45,406 nucleotides of DNA from Gemmatimonadales bacterium (GTDB lineage: Bacteria > Gemmatimonadota > Gemmatimonadetes > Gemmatimonadales > GWC2-71-9). Shown here piece by piece: positions 23,015 through 31,208 of this stretch. The notes below the pieces were generated by a model. It was not told where the DNA came from. It was given only the letters and a program-made list of their open reading frames with translations, and did no database searches. The DNA lies in NCBI GenBank assembly GCA_011772755.1, contig WVYX01000251.1, positions 1 through 45,406 on the forward strand. The letters run 5' to 3'. Within the stretch, counting starts at the first letter, position 1; each line of letters begins with the position of its first letter. The position numbers and the translations under genes were made by a program.

Positions 23015-24463
23015 TCACGGCATGATGTCAAACCGAACAACCTTGAGCTCACCGTCGGCGCCGGCGTTGCCAAGCGCGAGGAATAGACTGCCTGTGGAAC
23101 CGCCGTGCACGAGCATGCCCACGGGTCTATGGAGCCAGCCTAGACGGATGCGGCCGACTTCCTCGAAGGTCGCGCGGTCGAGGACCAGCACTACGCCGTT
23201 CCGAGTGGAGTAGTCGCGACCGGCGACATACACCCTGGGGAAGAGCGGATCCGGCAGGACGTCGTACACTAGCCGCAATTGAGCCAGCTCCCGCCGTTGG
23301 ATCAGCCCACCGTCGGCAGCATGCCGTGCGTCGAGCACCCACGGGCCGTCCGAATCCTCGTAGACGAACTGATCTGGCTCGAAGTTGAGGTCGCCGGCAA
23401 CATAGAGCGTGAGTCCGTCTGGTGAGAATGCCGCACCGGGCACCTGAGCGTAGTCAGCTATCGCATACTGCACCTGCGCCACGCCGCTGAACACCGGCCA
23501 CCCGGCGAGGGCACAGCGACAGTTGCTCCGGCTGCGGGCTGCGAGCAGGACCGCCCGAGACCCGTCGGGCGCCAGTCGGAAGTCGGCCTGCAAAAGTGCG
23601 GCGTCTGCAGGTACCAGCTCCTCGTGCTTGTCGTTCAGCACTCGTGCTCCAACTCTCCAGACCTCGTGAACACCGAGACAGTGCTCCTCAGGCAGCTCGG
23701 CCACGGAATAGAGGTTCCGTGTGCGCCACGCCGCGGTATCCGCGCACGCCGTCGGCTCCAGGGGCTGCAAAGGAATGTCCCAGGTACAGGGCGGGGTCGT
23801 TGTATCGCCAAGGTCCAGCACGGCGTGTCCCGCCCGGTAGCTGACACCGGGGGCGAGCATGCCCTGGAGCCAAACACGCAGGGAACGGTAGTGGAGCCCG
23901 GGAAGTGGATTCACGCTGCCGTCGAGCAGGCCGACGACCACGACCGCCTGCCGTGCCTCGTTGTAGCTGAGCAGGTTCCCGGGTGGCCACGGAATCGCCT
24001 CGGTGATGCGATAGTTCTCCCGAAACGAGATCTCGGCCCAGTAGCTCGGCTCGTGGAGCCCGTAGATGTCGAGCGGGGCGCTCGCCACACGCCCGCTGCC
24101 GGACGCGATGAAGACCTCGATCTCGTACGTTCCGGAGAAGATGTGCGGCAGCGCCGCCACGAGGGTCGTGTCGTGCAGCCGCCGAACGGTGAGTGTGTCA
24201 CCGCCGAGCCGCACGACGAGATTCTCCCATCCGGCCGCACCCGTGGAGTCCGCCGGCTCAGGTACCAGGGTCACGGAGTCGAACACGGCGGCATGGAGCA
24301 TGATCTCGCCGCCGCTCCATTGATGCACGGGTTCGATGGCGAGCTCGAACGGCGTCGGTGGCGACGGGCCGACAGCGGGCTCGTTGCACGCGGCGAGGCA
24401 GCCGGCGGCCAGCACGGCGAGGCTGACCAGTGTCTGCTGTCGCGAAGCACGCAGGTTGCGCAT
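23015..24463 (-). CDS. Beta-propeller lipoprotein, Ig-like N-terminus
   Basis: 482-residue lipoprotein. Signal peptide LVSLAVLAAGCLAACNEP has a lipobox around LAAC. The N-terminal part (HQWSGGEIMLHAAVFDSVTL; HIFSGTYEIEVFIASGSGRV) has the strand pattern of an Ig-like/IPT domain. The C-terminal half has YVTN/WD-type repeats: VPGAAFSPDGLTLYVAGDLN, FPRVYVAGRDYSTRNGVVLV, LDRATFEEVGRIRLGWLHRP. Such secreted propellers usually bind partners at the cell surface. Start ATG at 24463 leads directly into the signal peptide; a longer open frame to 24520 is possible. Confidence 0.7.
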   Translation of the reverse strand: MRNLRASRQQTLVSLAVLAAGCLAACNEPAVGPSPPTPFELAIEPVHQWSGGEIMLHAAVFDSVTLVPEPADSTGAAGWENLVVRLGGDTLTVRRLHDTTLVAALPHIFSGTYEIEVFIASGSGRVASAPLDIYGLHEPSYWAEISFRENYRITEAIPWPPGNLLSYNEARQAVVVVGLLDGSVNPLPGLHYRSLRVWLQGMLAPGVSYRAGHAVLDLGDTTTPPCTWDIPLQPLEPTACADTAAWRTRNLYSVAELPEEHCLGVHEVWRVGARVLNDKHEELVPADAALLQADFRLAPDGSRAVLLAARSRSNCRCALAGWPVFSGVAQVQYAIADYAQVPGAAFSPDGLTLYVAGDLNFEPDQFVYEDSDGPWVLDARHAADGGLIQRRELAQLRLVYDVLPDPLFPRVYVAGRDYSTRNGVVLVLDRATFEEVGRIRLGWLHRPVGMLVHGGSTGSLFLALGNAGADGELKVVRFDIMP

Positions 24464-24486
24464 TGGGCGCTCGTGCGTTGAAGGCT

Positions 24487-24580
24487 GGCTAACGATCCGC
24501 GGGTGACCTGCGAGCGCCATCCTCGCCGGCCACGCCTCTCGCTGATCGTACTCGTATCAACGCCACGCGCTTGACTCAAT
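24487..24580. other. Putative attC recombination site (family A)
   Basis: Starts GGCTAACGATCC and shares TGACCTGCGAG and CGTATCAACGCCA with the site at 22862-23004, in the same order and spacing. The right part overlaps the end of the next gene. Confidence 0.6.
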
Positions 24581-24961
24581 CCCTTCCCTTAGAACATACC
24601 TGCTCGGCAGGTGCACGCGCTTGTAAGGCGGCTCCCGACCGACACCACTGTGGTGCGGCATGACACGTAGTTCTGCCTTCTTGATCGGACACAGAATCGC
24701 CACACCACCATCGTGGGGCATCTGGATCGCGAATGTGAGTCTTTCATAACCGACGGCTTGAACTGCAACGCTGTGTTGACCCGGACTGAGGCCATCTAGG
24801 CGAAACCGCCCCACGTGATCAACCCCGGCTCCGGCCGGGCCCTTCTTGTCATTCGACGAGCACAGACGAGGGAACTCATGTGAGAGCCAGTGCCGCAAAC
24901 GGAGCAAGACCGGACCGCAGGCATGCTGACGCGGCCCGTGGCGCCGGGGGTAGCGCGTCAT
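24557..24961 (-). CDS. Carboxypeptidase-regulatory-like domain protein, N-terminally truncated
   Basis: 134 residues. Residues about 35-70 match the core of a carboxypeptidase regulatory-like (prealbumin-type) beta domain: VDHVGRFRLDGLSPGQHSVA VQAVGYERLTFAIQ. The domain normally starts about 30 residues earlier with a GxVxD strand that is missing here, and no signal peptide is seen. ATG at 24961 has GGGGAG upstream. It is either a small remnant or a truncated gene at the right end of the array. Basic low-complexity N-terminus reduces confidence. Confidence 0.4.
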   Translation of the reverse strand: MTRYPRRHGPRQHACGPVLLRLRHWLSHEFPRLCSSNDKKGPAGAGVDHVGRFRLDGLSPGQHSVAVQAVGYERLTFAIQMPHDGGVAILCPIKKAELRVMPHHSGVGREPPYKRVHLPSRYVLREGIESSAWR

Positions 24962-25149
24962 GTTCTTGTGCTCCCCACCAGAGGACGCACGAGTTCGAAT
25001 GTGCGCCTCCCTCGGAGGCTGTGCTTGCTCCAGTGGGCCGGCCACTCCCGCCGGACCTGGGTCAAGAGCTTCACGACACGCCCAGTGTACGACGATCACG
25101 CATAGACGCATGGTCGAGAAGACGCGGCGAGGGGCGAAGCTTCGTGGTA

Positions 25150-25199
25150 GGGAGCGGCAGGTGGGGCAGGGAGCCGCAGCGAGCGGCAGGCGGCAGGAG
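25150..25199. repeat. G/C-rich 7-bp-period repeat
   Basis: Units of about seven bases such as GGCAGGT, GGCAGGG and GGCAGGC recur with drift. It marks where chromosomal-type spacers resume and the cassette region ends. No gene. Confidence 0.5.
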
Positions 25200-25200
25200 C

Positions 25201-25674
25201 CTACAACGGCACCAACCTCGCCCGAGGCGGAATGCCCGGCTCCAACTCCATGATCCCCACCGTCGCCGGCACGCCGAACCGGGCAATCCCCGCCGAACCT
25301 GGGTTCATCACGGTGACCGTCTTGTCTACCAGCTCGAGTACCGCCTTGTGAGTGTGCCCGTATACCAAAATCTCCGCCTGCGGGAACGCCTCGTGCAGAA
25401 CCTGCGGCGTGGGTGAACCGAACTGATCACCATGGGTCACCACCACGATGAACCCGTCCAACTCACACTCGGCAACCTGAGGATACCGTGACCGCACCTC
25501 GAACCCGTCGGTATTGCCATACACCGCGGTTACGGGAGCGATGGCCTCCAGCTCGGTAAGGAGATCAACGGGACCAATGTCTCCGCCATGGAGGATGTGA
25601 TCCACCTCGGCGAAGACGTCGAACACCTCGGGCCGGAGCTTGCCGTGGGTGTCCGCAATGATCCCCAGCCTCAC
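25201..25674 (-). CDS. YfcE/MJ0936-type metallophosphoesterase
   Basis: 157-residue calcineurin-like phosphodiesterase. All five metal-binding motifs are present: ADTHG, HGGDIG, GNTDG, THGDQFG and GHTHKA, in the usual order and at normal length for the small YfcE group, which acts on phosphodiesters in vitro. Cytosolic, with no signal peptide. ATG at 25674. It is the first conserved chromosomal gene to the right of the cassette array and precedes the menaquinone cluster. Confidence 0.9.
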   Translation of the reverse strand: MRLGIIADTHGKLRPEVFDVFAEVDHILHGGDIGPVDLLTELEAIAPVTAVYGNTDGFEVRSRYPQVAECELDGFIVVVTHGDQFGSPTPQVLHEAFPQAEILVYGHTHKAVLELVDKTVTVMNPGSAGIARFGVPATVGIMELEPGIPPRARLVPL

Positions 25675-25694
25675 CCCTCACCACCCCAGGTGCG

Positions 25695-25771
25695 CGGTGC
25701 GAGGTACACGGTGCGCGGTATGCGGTAGCATCTGAGGGCGCAGTTCACGTTTCACATTTCACGTTTCACGC
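25695..25771. repeat. Degenerate 7-bp tandem repeats between phosphodiesterase and ubiX
   Basis: Two blocks: GGTGCGC-GGTGCGA-GGTACAC type units (25698-25735), and TTCACGT-TTCACAT-TTCACGT units (25746-25771). Both have a period of seven bases but different consensus. No protein is encoded here; the rest of 25675-25846 shows no clear feature. Confidence 0.65.
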
Positions 25772-25846
25772 AGCCCGCCCCTCCCACTACACCATGCGCG
25801 CCGTCGACCAGGCAGTCGACCGCGCACCGCTCACCGCGTACCCAGT

Positions 25847-26428
25847 TCACCCCTCCCACCGCGGCACGAGGCTGGCCTCCACCTCCATGTGATCCACCAC
25901 CCGCTGCACCACGAAGTCCACCAGATCCTCCACCCGCGTCGGTCGATGATAGAACCCGGGCGCCGCCGGGATCACTGTGGTCCCCGCCTCCGCGAGAGCG
26001 GTGAGATTCCTGAGGTGCACCAGCGAGAGCGGCGTCTCCCGCGGCACCACAATGAGAGGCCGCCGCTCCTTCAACGCCACGTCGGCAGCCCGCTCGATGA
26101 GGGAGCGGCTGCTACCCTGGGCGATGGCCGAGACGGTTCCCATGGAGCAGGGACAGATGACCATCCCCGCGCTCCGGGCCGAGCCGGACGCCGGAGCCGC
26201 GCCACGATCGCTGTTATCATAGACCGTGATACTCGACCAATCGCCGCCTGTGGCCGCCTCCAGCTCCTGCTGGGAAGAGATACCGGTCTCAGTCTCGAGC
26301 AGGCGCCATCCGTGACTGGAGATCACCAGCTGTACGGGAACGCGGGCTCGGGCCAGCACGTCCAGCAACCGCACCCCGTACGGGCCGCCCGAGGCGCCGG
26401 TGATCGCCACCACCCAGGGGGCGGTCAC
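25847..26428 (-). CDS. ubiX: UbiX flavin prenyltransferase
   Basis: 193-residue flavin prenyltransferase; it makes prenylated FMN, the cofactor of UbiD decarboxylases. The Rossmann-like start WVVAITGASGGPYGVRLLDV, the CSMGTVSAIAQGSSRSLIER segment and the ALKERRPLIVVPRETPLSLV stretch are diagnostic. GTG at 26428 with GGGAGGG upstream is chosen, since the longer open frame is low-complexity spacer. It is followed on the same strand by the phosphodiesterase gene and preceded by ubiA, in an order that supports a menaquinone operon. Confidence 0.93.
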   Translation of the reverse strand: MTAPWVVAITGASGGPYGVRLLDVLARARVPVQLVISSHGWRLLETETGISSQQELEAATGGDWSSITVYDNSDRGAAPASGSARSAGMVICPCSMGTVSAIAQGSSRSLIERAADVALKERRPLIVVPRETPLSLVHLRNLTALAEAGTTVIPAAPGFYHRPTRVEDLVDFVVQRVVDHMEVEASLVPRWEG

Positions 26429-26815
26429 GACATCCCTCCCCCCCACAACGCCCGGCGGTTCGGCGGTTCGGCGGTTCGGCGGAACGACAACACGACGGAA
26501 CGACGGAAAGTCGGGACGACTGTAGGACGGGAGGATCGCTCCACTATCACTGTCCCCTGCGGTTTGGCGTGGGCGTCTTGTGCGGGTGGCGCAGTGGACC
26601 CGGTGGCGGCGGCGTTTTCGGCGAGCGGGGAGCAGGCAGCGGACCGCCACGGCGGGGCTGAGGCCTCCGCACCTTGCGACCGCGCTTGGGCCGCGGACGC
26701 GCTGTCGCCCGGGACCGCTCACCGCGTACCGCGCACCGCCTCGTTGGCTGCCCCCACACTCCGCGCACCGCGCACCTTGTTGACGCCTGGCACCGCGCAC
26801 CGCGCACCGCGCACC
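26429..26815. repeat. Repeat-laden spacer between ubiA and ubiX
   Basis: 387 bp. Near ubiX are three TTCGGCGG octamer units (about 26455-26485). Near ubiA are CACCGCG-type heptamers (26722-26815). The middle (about 26547-26710, minus strand) can encode a basic, proline-rich tail with no convincing start: ARPRPKRGRKVRRPQPRRGG and PLPAPRSPKTPPPPGPLRHP. It could be a small protein, but no start and a skewed composition argue for caution. Confidence 0.5.
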
Positions 26816-27742
26816 TCACAGCAGTCGATCCCCCAACGCAAACGCGAACACCACCACGCTCATGATCCCGTTCATGCGGAAGAACGCAGCGTCGAGGCGG
26901 CTGAGATCAGCGGGGCGAACCAGATGATGTTCCCACCCCAGTATCACCGCCGCCGCAGCGACACCGGCGTAGTACACCACCCCGAACGGCGCCCCCAATG
27001 CAAACACCACCAGCATCAGGACAGTGACGCCGTGCAGCACCTTGGCCACCAGAATGCTGCGCCGCTGACCCAGTAACACGGCCGCGCTACGGAGCCGGTG
27101 GTCCCGGTCGAACTGCTCGTCGGGAAGCGCATAGAAGATGTCGAACCCGGCCACCCAGGTGAGGACGGCAAGCGCAATCGCCGGGAGCGTCCACCAGGGA
27201 TCGCTCCAGGCGCCTGTCACGGCGAGGTACCCCGCCGCAGGGGCGATCCCCAGACCCGCGCCCAGCCACACGTGCGTCCAGGCGGTGATACGCTTGGTGT
27301 AGCTATAGATGAGAATCCATGCCAGGGCCACGGGGCTCAACGCGAGGCAGAGCGGGTTCAGCAGCGCCGCAGCTCCAACGAACGTGCCACACGCCACCAC
27401 CACCGCCACCGTTGCCTGCGCCAGACTCAGCCGGCGGGTAGGCAGCTCCCGAAATCGCGTCCTGGGGTTCAGCGCGTCGTAACGCCGGTCGACGATGCGA
27501 TTGAAACCCATAGCCGCGAAGCGGGCCGCCGTGAACGCCACGAGAACGAGCATGACCTGGCTCGGCGTCACCGCCGCGGCAAACGAGGCGTAGACCACGC
27601 CGAGAAAGGCGAACGGGAGCGCGAAAACGGTGTGGGGCAGCTTGACGAAGTTGACGTAACGCAGGAACAGCGACTCCCCGGCAAACGTCTGCCCCTCCTG
27701 CCGTCGCTGCCCCAGATGGCCCGCCACCTGCGGCTCCGTCAC
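26816..27742 (-). CDS. UbiA-type prenyltransferase (MqnP-like)
   Basis: 308-residue membrane prenyltransferase with about eight hydrophobic segments. The first Asp-rich motif FNRIVDRRYDALNPRTRFRE and the second DIFYALPDEQFDRDHRLRSA are intact. The NPRT version is the one found in polyprenyltransferases of the 4-hydroxybenzoate / 1,4-dihydroxy-6-naphthoate type. GTG at 27742 overlaps the ubiD stop (GTGA), showing translational coupling. It would attach the isoprenoid tail to the aromatic head group at the inner membrane. Gene symbol left blank because the head group is not provable here. Confidence 0.88.
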   Translation of the reverse strand: MTEPQVAGHLGQRRQEGQTFAGESLFLRYVNFVKLPHTVFALPFAFLGVVYASFAAAVTPSQVMLVLVAFTAARFAAMGFNRIVDRRYDALNPRTRFRELPTRRLSLAQATVAVVVACGTFVGAAALLNPLCLALSPVALAWILIYSYTKRITAWTHVWLGAGLGIAPAAGYLAVTGAWSDPWWTLPAIALAVLTWVAGFDIFYALPDEQFDRDHRLRSAAVLLGQRRSILVAKVLHGVTVLMLVVFALGAPFGVVYYAGVAAAAVILGWEHHLVRPADLSRLDAAFFRMNGIMSVVVFAFALGDRLL

Positions 27743-29235
27743 GCACTGCTCCGTGGCGTGAGCCTGAGCCCTAGCTCGTCCCACATGGCGTCCACCCGCT
27801 CCTTCGTCTCCTGGTCCATCGCGATCCGCCGGGGCCACTCCCGGTCGAACCCCTCTTCTTTCCATTTGGTAGTCGCGTCGATTCCCATCTTCGACCCGTA
27901 GGTGAAGGCCCGCGACGCGTGGTCCAGCACGTCAACGGGGCCCATAGTGAACCGCACGTCCCGCTCCGGGTCGATGTGGTTGAGCGCCACCCACCAGGCC
28001 TCGTCCGGATCCCGCACGTTGACGTCCTTGTCCAGCACCACGATCACCTTGGCGAGCGACATCAGCCCCATGCCCCACAAGGCATTGATCACCTTCCACG
28101 CCTGACCTGGGAACTGCTTGTCGATGCTGACAAACACCAGGTTGTGGAAGATGCCCGGCGGCGGCATGTGATAATCCACGATCTCGGGCACCGTGAGCTT
28201 GAGCAACGGGAGGAAGATGCGCTCCGTCGCATGGCCCAGATAGAAGTCCTCCATGGGCGGCCGGCCGACAATTATCGTGGGGTAGATGGGATCCCGCCGC
28301 ATCGTCACCGCAGTGACGTGAACTGCCGGATAGTAGTCCGCCAGGGAGTAGAATCCCGTGTGGTCTCCGAACGGCCCCTCCAACACGAGTGGCTCACCGG
28401 GGTCGATGTACCCCTCGATGACGATGTCGGCCTCGGCCGGCACCAGCAGATCGCTGGACACGGCTCGGGCGAGCGGCACAGGCTTACGCCGCAAGAACCC
28501 CGCGAACACATATTCGTCGATGTTCGGTGGCAGCGGTGCGGACGCGCTGTAGATCGACGGCGGATCGCCGCCGAGTGCGATGGCTACCGGCATCCGCTCG
28601 CCCCGGGCCGCCATCTCACGCCAATGGGCGGCGCCTACCTTGTGACGCTGCCAGTGCATCGCCAGGCGGTCGCGATCCAGTACCTGCACTCGATACATCC
28701 CAACGTTCCGAACACCCGTGTTGGGATCTCGCGTGATCACCTGGGGGAGCGTGATGTAGGCGCCTCCATCCTCCGGCCAGCAGGTGAGATTGGGCAACCG
28801 CGTCACGTCAATGTCCGCGCCCTCGAGCACCACCTCCCGACAGTGCGGTTTCCCCGACACCGTGCGGGGCGGGTACCTGGCGATCTCCGTTAACTTGGGC
28901 AGCATCGCCAGCTTCTCGCGCCATCCCTCCGGCACCCTGAGCTTTAGGAGATGGGCGATCCGGTTTCCGATCTGGTCGAGGTCCTCCACGCCAAGGGCAA
29001 TCCCCATGCGACGCATCGAGCCGAACAGATTGATGGCCGCCGGGATCTCGCTCTCCCGACCACCGGCAAGCACGGGCCGTTCGAACAGGAGCGCCGGACC
29101 ACCCCCGGCGCTCTTCACGCAGCGATCCGCGATCTCCGTGACCTCCAGGACCACTGAGACCGGCCGACTGATGCGCACCAGCTCGCCCGCCCGGTCCAGC
29201 GCCCCAATGAACTCCCGCAGGTTGGCCAACGTCAT
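27739..29235 (-). CDS. ubiD: UbiD family decarboxylase
   Basis: 498-residue prenyl-FMN-dependent decarboxylase. Family blocks: LREFIGALDRAGELVRISRP, the PEDGGAYITLPQVITRDPNT segment, GPFGDHTGFYSLADYYPAVH, TIIVGRPPMEDFYLGHATER and the C-terminal GPVDVLDHASRAFTYGSKMG. It removes the carboxyl group of the prenylated ring using the cofactor made by UbiX. The ATG overlaps the upstream ubiE stop (ATGA), so ubiE-ubiD-ubiA form one tight transcription unit. Family assignment is firm; menaquinone as the product is inferred from context. Confidence 0.93.
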   Translation of the reverse strand: MTLANLREFIGALDRAGELVRISRPVSVVLEVTEIADRCVKSAGGGPALLFERPVLAGGRESEIPAAINLFGSMRRMGIALGVEDLDQIGNRIAHLLKLRVPEGWREKLAMLPKLTEIARYPPRTVSGKPHCREVVLEGADIDVTRLPNLTCWPEDGGAYITLPQVITRDPNTGVRNVGMYRVQVLDRDRLAMHWQRHKVGAAHWREMAARGERMPVAIALGGDPPSIYSASAPLPPNIDEYVFAGFLRRKPVPLARAVSSDLLVPAEADIVIEGYIDPGEPLVLEGPFGDHTGFYSLADYYPAVHVTAVTMRRDPIYPTIIVGRPPMEDFYLGHATERIFLPLLKLTVPEIVDYHMPPPGIFHNLVFVSIDKQFPGQAWKVINALWGMGLMSLAKVIVVLDKDVNVRDPDEAWWVALNHIDPERDVRFTMGPVDVLDHASRAFTYGSKMGIDATTKWKEEGFDREWPRRIAMDQETKERVDAMWDELGLRLTPRSSA

Positions 29236-29966
29236 TTGCGCGTTCCCCAGTAGAGCACCGCGATCCCGAAGGTCAGCATCTCGAGGCCCACGTCACGAAA
29301 ACCGAGGGCGGCGACCTGGTCGCGAAACCGGGCGGGCTCGGGAAACTCCGTCACCGAGGCGGGCAGATAGGAGTAGGCATCCTCGTGTCTCGACACCAAT
29401 CGACCGATGCGGGGTAGGATGCGCCGGAAGTAGAACAGGTATAGGGCTCGAATTGGCCACGCGGTGGGGGTCGCGAATTCCAAGATCACCAGCCGGCCTC
29501 CCGGCTTCAGCACGCGCGCCATCTCCGCCACGCCGGCTTCGGCCCCCGTCAAGTTCCGGATCCCGAATGCGATCATGCACCCCTCGAACGTCGCGTCTGG
29601 AAACGGCAGCTCCAAGGCATCGGCACCCACCGCCTGCAGCCCCTGTACCTTGCCACGCCCCAGCCTCAGCATGGGCACCACGAAGTCCGCCCCAACCACT
29701 CGCCCGCGGAAGTGGGGACGACCGGCCAGCTCGGCCCCCAGGTCCAGGGTACCGGCGCAGAGATCCAGGTAGGTACCGTCAGGAGCGCCCTCCGAGCGGA
29801 GGCGCGACACCGCGCGCCGGCGCCAACGGCGGTCGAAGTTGAGGCTCAGGACGTGGTTCAACAGGTCATAGCGAGGCGCGATCGCCGTGAACATGTGCCG
29901 CACGTACGACCGCTTCGCGTCGCCCCCCGAAGCCTTCATCCTCGGCGGCGTCGGCGTCGGCGTCAT
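29232..29966 (-). CDS. ubiE: UbiE/MenG quinone C-methyltransferase
   Basis: 244 residues. N-terminal SYVRHMFTAIAPRYDLLNHV and SLNFDRRWRR are diagnostic for UbiE/MenG, and the RVLKPGGRLVILEFATPTAW and EDAYSYLPASVTEFPEPARF segments follow. One oddity: motif I reads YLDLCAGTLDLGAEL, where the usual CGTGD has Leu in place of the second Gly. It catalyses the last ring methylation in menaquinone or ubiquinone synthesis. ATG at 29966 is favoured, although it is only about 8 bp after a likely -10 box; the ATG at 29939 is possible. Confidence 0.9.
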   Translation of the reverse strand: MTPTPTPPRMKASGGDAKRSYVRHMFTAIAPRYDLLNHVLSLNFDRRWRRRAVSRLRSEGAPDGTYLDLCAGTLDLGAELAGRPHFRGRVVGADFVVPMLRLGRGKVQGLQAVGADALELPFPDATFEGCMIAFGIRNLTGAEAGVAEMARVLKPGGRLVILEFATPTAWPIRALYLFYFRRILPRIGRLVSRHEDAYSYLPASVTEFPEPARFRDQVAALGFRDVGLEMLTFGIAVLYWGTRK

Positions 29967-30056
29967 AGGCGCGAAACATACTGGTACGCTTAAATTTGCC
30001 GCAAGAATGGTGCAATCTGAAACCATCGTCGGGCTCGCGCCGTAGAGTAGTCAGTC
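29967..30056. promoter_or_regulatory. Divergent promoter region ubiE / ECF sigma gene
   Basis: Minus strand: TTGCGG, 18 bp, TATGTT, ending about 8 bp before the ubiE ATG. Plus strand: GAAACC at 30019-30024, 16 bp, CGTAGA from 30041, which has the shape of an ECF-sigma promoter and ends about 10 bp before the sigma gene ATG. No ribosome site is visible for either gene, so both may start leaderless. The ECF-like promoter suggests autoregulation. Confidence 0.4.
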
Positions 30057-30659
30057 ATGGCCTCCGCCGCTGACGTCTCTACCGCCAGCGACCAGCAGGT
30101 AGTGGAGTGGGCCTGTGAGGGCGCTGAGGTGGCGTACCGGGAGCTGGTGCGCCGGTACCAGCGCCCCGTGTTCTCCCTCATCTACCGCATGGTGCGGGAC
30201 CGGGAGCTGGCGGAAGATCTCACCCAGGAAACTTTCGTCAAAGTCCTGAACGCCATCGAGCGGTACCGACCGGAGTTCAAGTTCTCCTCTTGGATCTTCA
30301 AGATCGCCAACAACGCCGCCATCGATCAGTTGCGGCGCAGAGAGCTCGACACCCTGTCCCTCGAAGGGGGGCCCGACGCCACGACACCGGAGCAGGTGGA
30401 GGCGACCTCGCTCCAAGTCGGCGATGTGACGGAGTCTCCCCTGGAGGAAATGGAGGCCCGAGAGCTCGGTTCCGCGATCGAGCAAGCCATCGCCAGGCTC
30501 CGACCGGAGTACCGGGCATGTATCATCATGCGACATGTGGAGGGCCGTTCGTACGACGAGATCGCCGACGCCCTCGACCTGCCACTAGGTACGGTGAAAA
30601 CCTATATCCACCGTGCTAGAGCCGAATTGAAACAGTCCCTTGCGCCTCTCAAAGAGTGA
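30057..30659 (+). CDS. RNA polymerase sigma factor, ECF family
   Basis: 200 residues. Region 2 is ELVRRYQRPVFSLIYRMVRD, ELAEDLTQETFVKVLNAIER and FSSWIFKIANNAAIDQLRRR; region 4 is YRACIIMRHVEGRSYDEIAD ALDLPLGTVKTYIHRARAEL. A linker of about 50 acidic residues separates them. It belongs to the RpoE-like ECF sigma factors, which respond to envelope stress or other extracytoplasmic cues. The next three genes encode membrane and exported proteins, one of which is probably its anti-sigma partner. Confidence 0.92.
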   Translation: MASAADVSTASDQQVVEWACEGAEVAYRELVRRYQRPVFSLIYRMVRDRELAEDLTQETFVKVLNAIERYRPEFKFSSWIFKIANNAAIDQLRRRELDTLSLEGGPDATTPEQVEATSLQVGDVTESPLEEMEARELGSAIEQAIARLRPEYRACIIMRHVEGRSYDEIADALDLPLGTVKTYIHRARAELKQSLAPLKE

Positions 30660-30694
30660 AACTCATGGACCCTGGCCCCGTAGGGTTTTGAGAG

Positions 30695-31204
30695 ATGAGA
30701 AACATGACTGTGTACGGACGAACGCCCGCTGAAGAAGATCCGGAACTCCACCGGCACCTAGAGGCGCTGACCCAGTTCTCCCCCGGCGTTGGGTTCGAGA
30801 ATCGGGTGATGGCGCGCGTGTATCGGCCGGCTCCAGCCTGGCTGCGCACGGCGCGGGCGGCTGGCCGCGACGCGGTGGAAACCGGGCGGGCCTGGACAGT
30901 GTTGGGAGTGCTATCGGCAGGGAGTCTGGTCTCGTGGGCCGTGGCGGTAGGATTCATTCTGGAATACGCGGCGCAGATCGGTGCCGGCCTCCGCTGGTTC
31001 TTCGGCACCGGTCTCCCGTACGCCTGGGAAACGGTGACTGCGTATGTCGCAGAGTTACTGGCAACCGTTTACACCTTGGTAAGCGCTTGGGCTCCGAGCG
31101 GCGGTGCACTGGCAGCTGCTGCCGCTCTGTCCTTCCTTGGCCTCGTCGCATGCGCGTGGGGGCTGTACCGGACGATGGAAGCGCCAAGCGCCGTGAGGGC
31201 ATGA
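30695..31204 (+). CDS. Membrane protein, candidate anti-sigma factor
   Basis: 169 residues. The N-terminal 50 residues are cytoplasmic and charged (AEEDPELHRHLEALTQFSPG, FENRVMARVYRPAPAWLRTA), followed by two or three membrane helices (WTVLGVLSAGSLVSWAVAVG, YVAELLATVYTLVSAWAPSG, ALAAAAALSFLGLVACAWGL). A short cytoplasmic head next to a membrane span, directly after an ECF sigma gene, is the typical anti-sigma layout, although no ZAS-type HxxxCxxC motif is seen. Starts at ATG 30695 or the second ATG 12 bases later. Confidence 0.5.
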   Translation: MRNMTVYGRTPAEEDPELHRHLEALTQFSPGVGFENRVMARVYRPAPAWLRTARAAGRDAVETGRAWTVLGVLSAGSLVSWAVAVGFILEYAAQIGAGLRWFFGTGLPYAWETVTAYVAELLATVYTLVSAWAPSGGALAAAAALSFLGLVACAWGLYRTMEAPSAVRA

Positions 31205-31208
31205 TTTC

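Noticed and set aside
25889-27076. 395-codon plus-strand open frame
   Set aside because: It lies antisense to ubiX and ubiA, whose protein families are certain, and its translation is Arg/His-rich low complexity.
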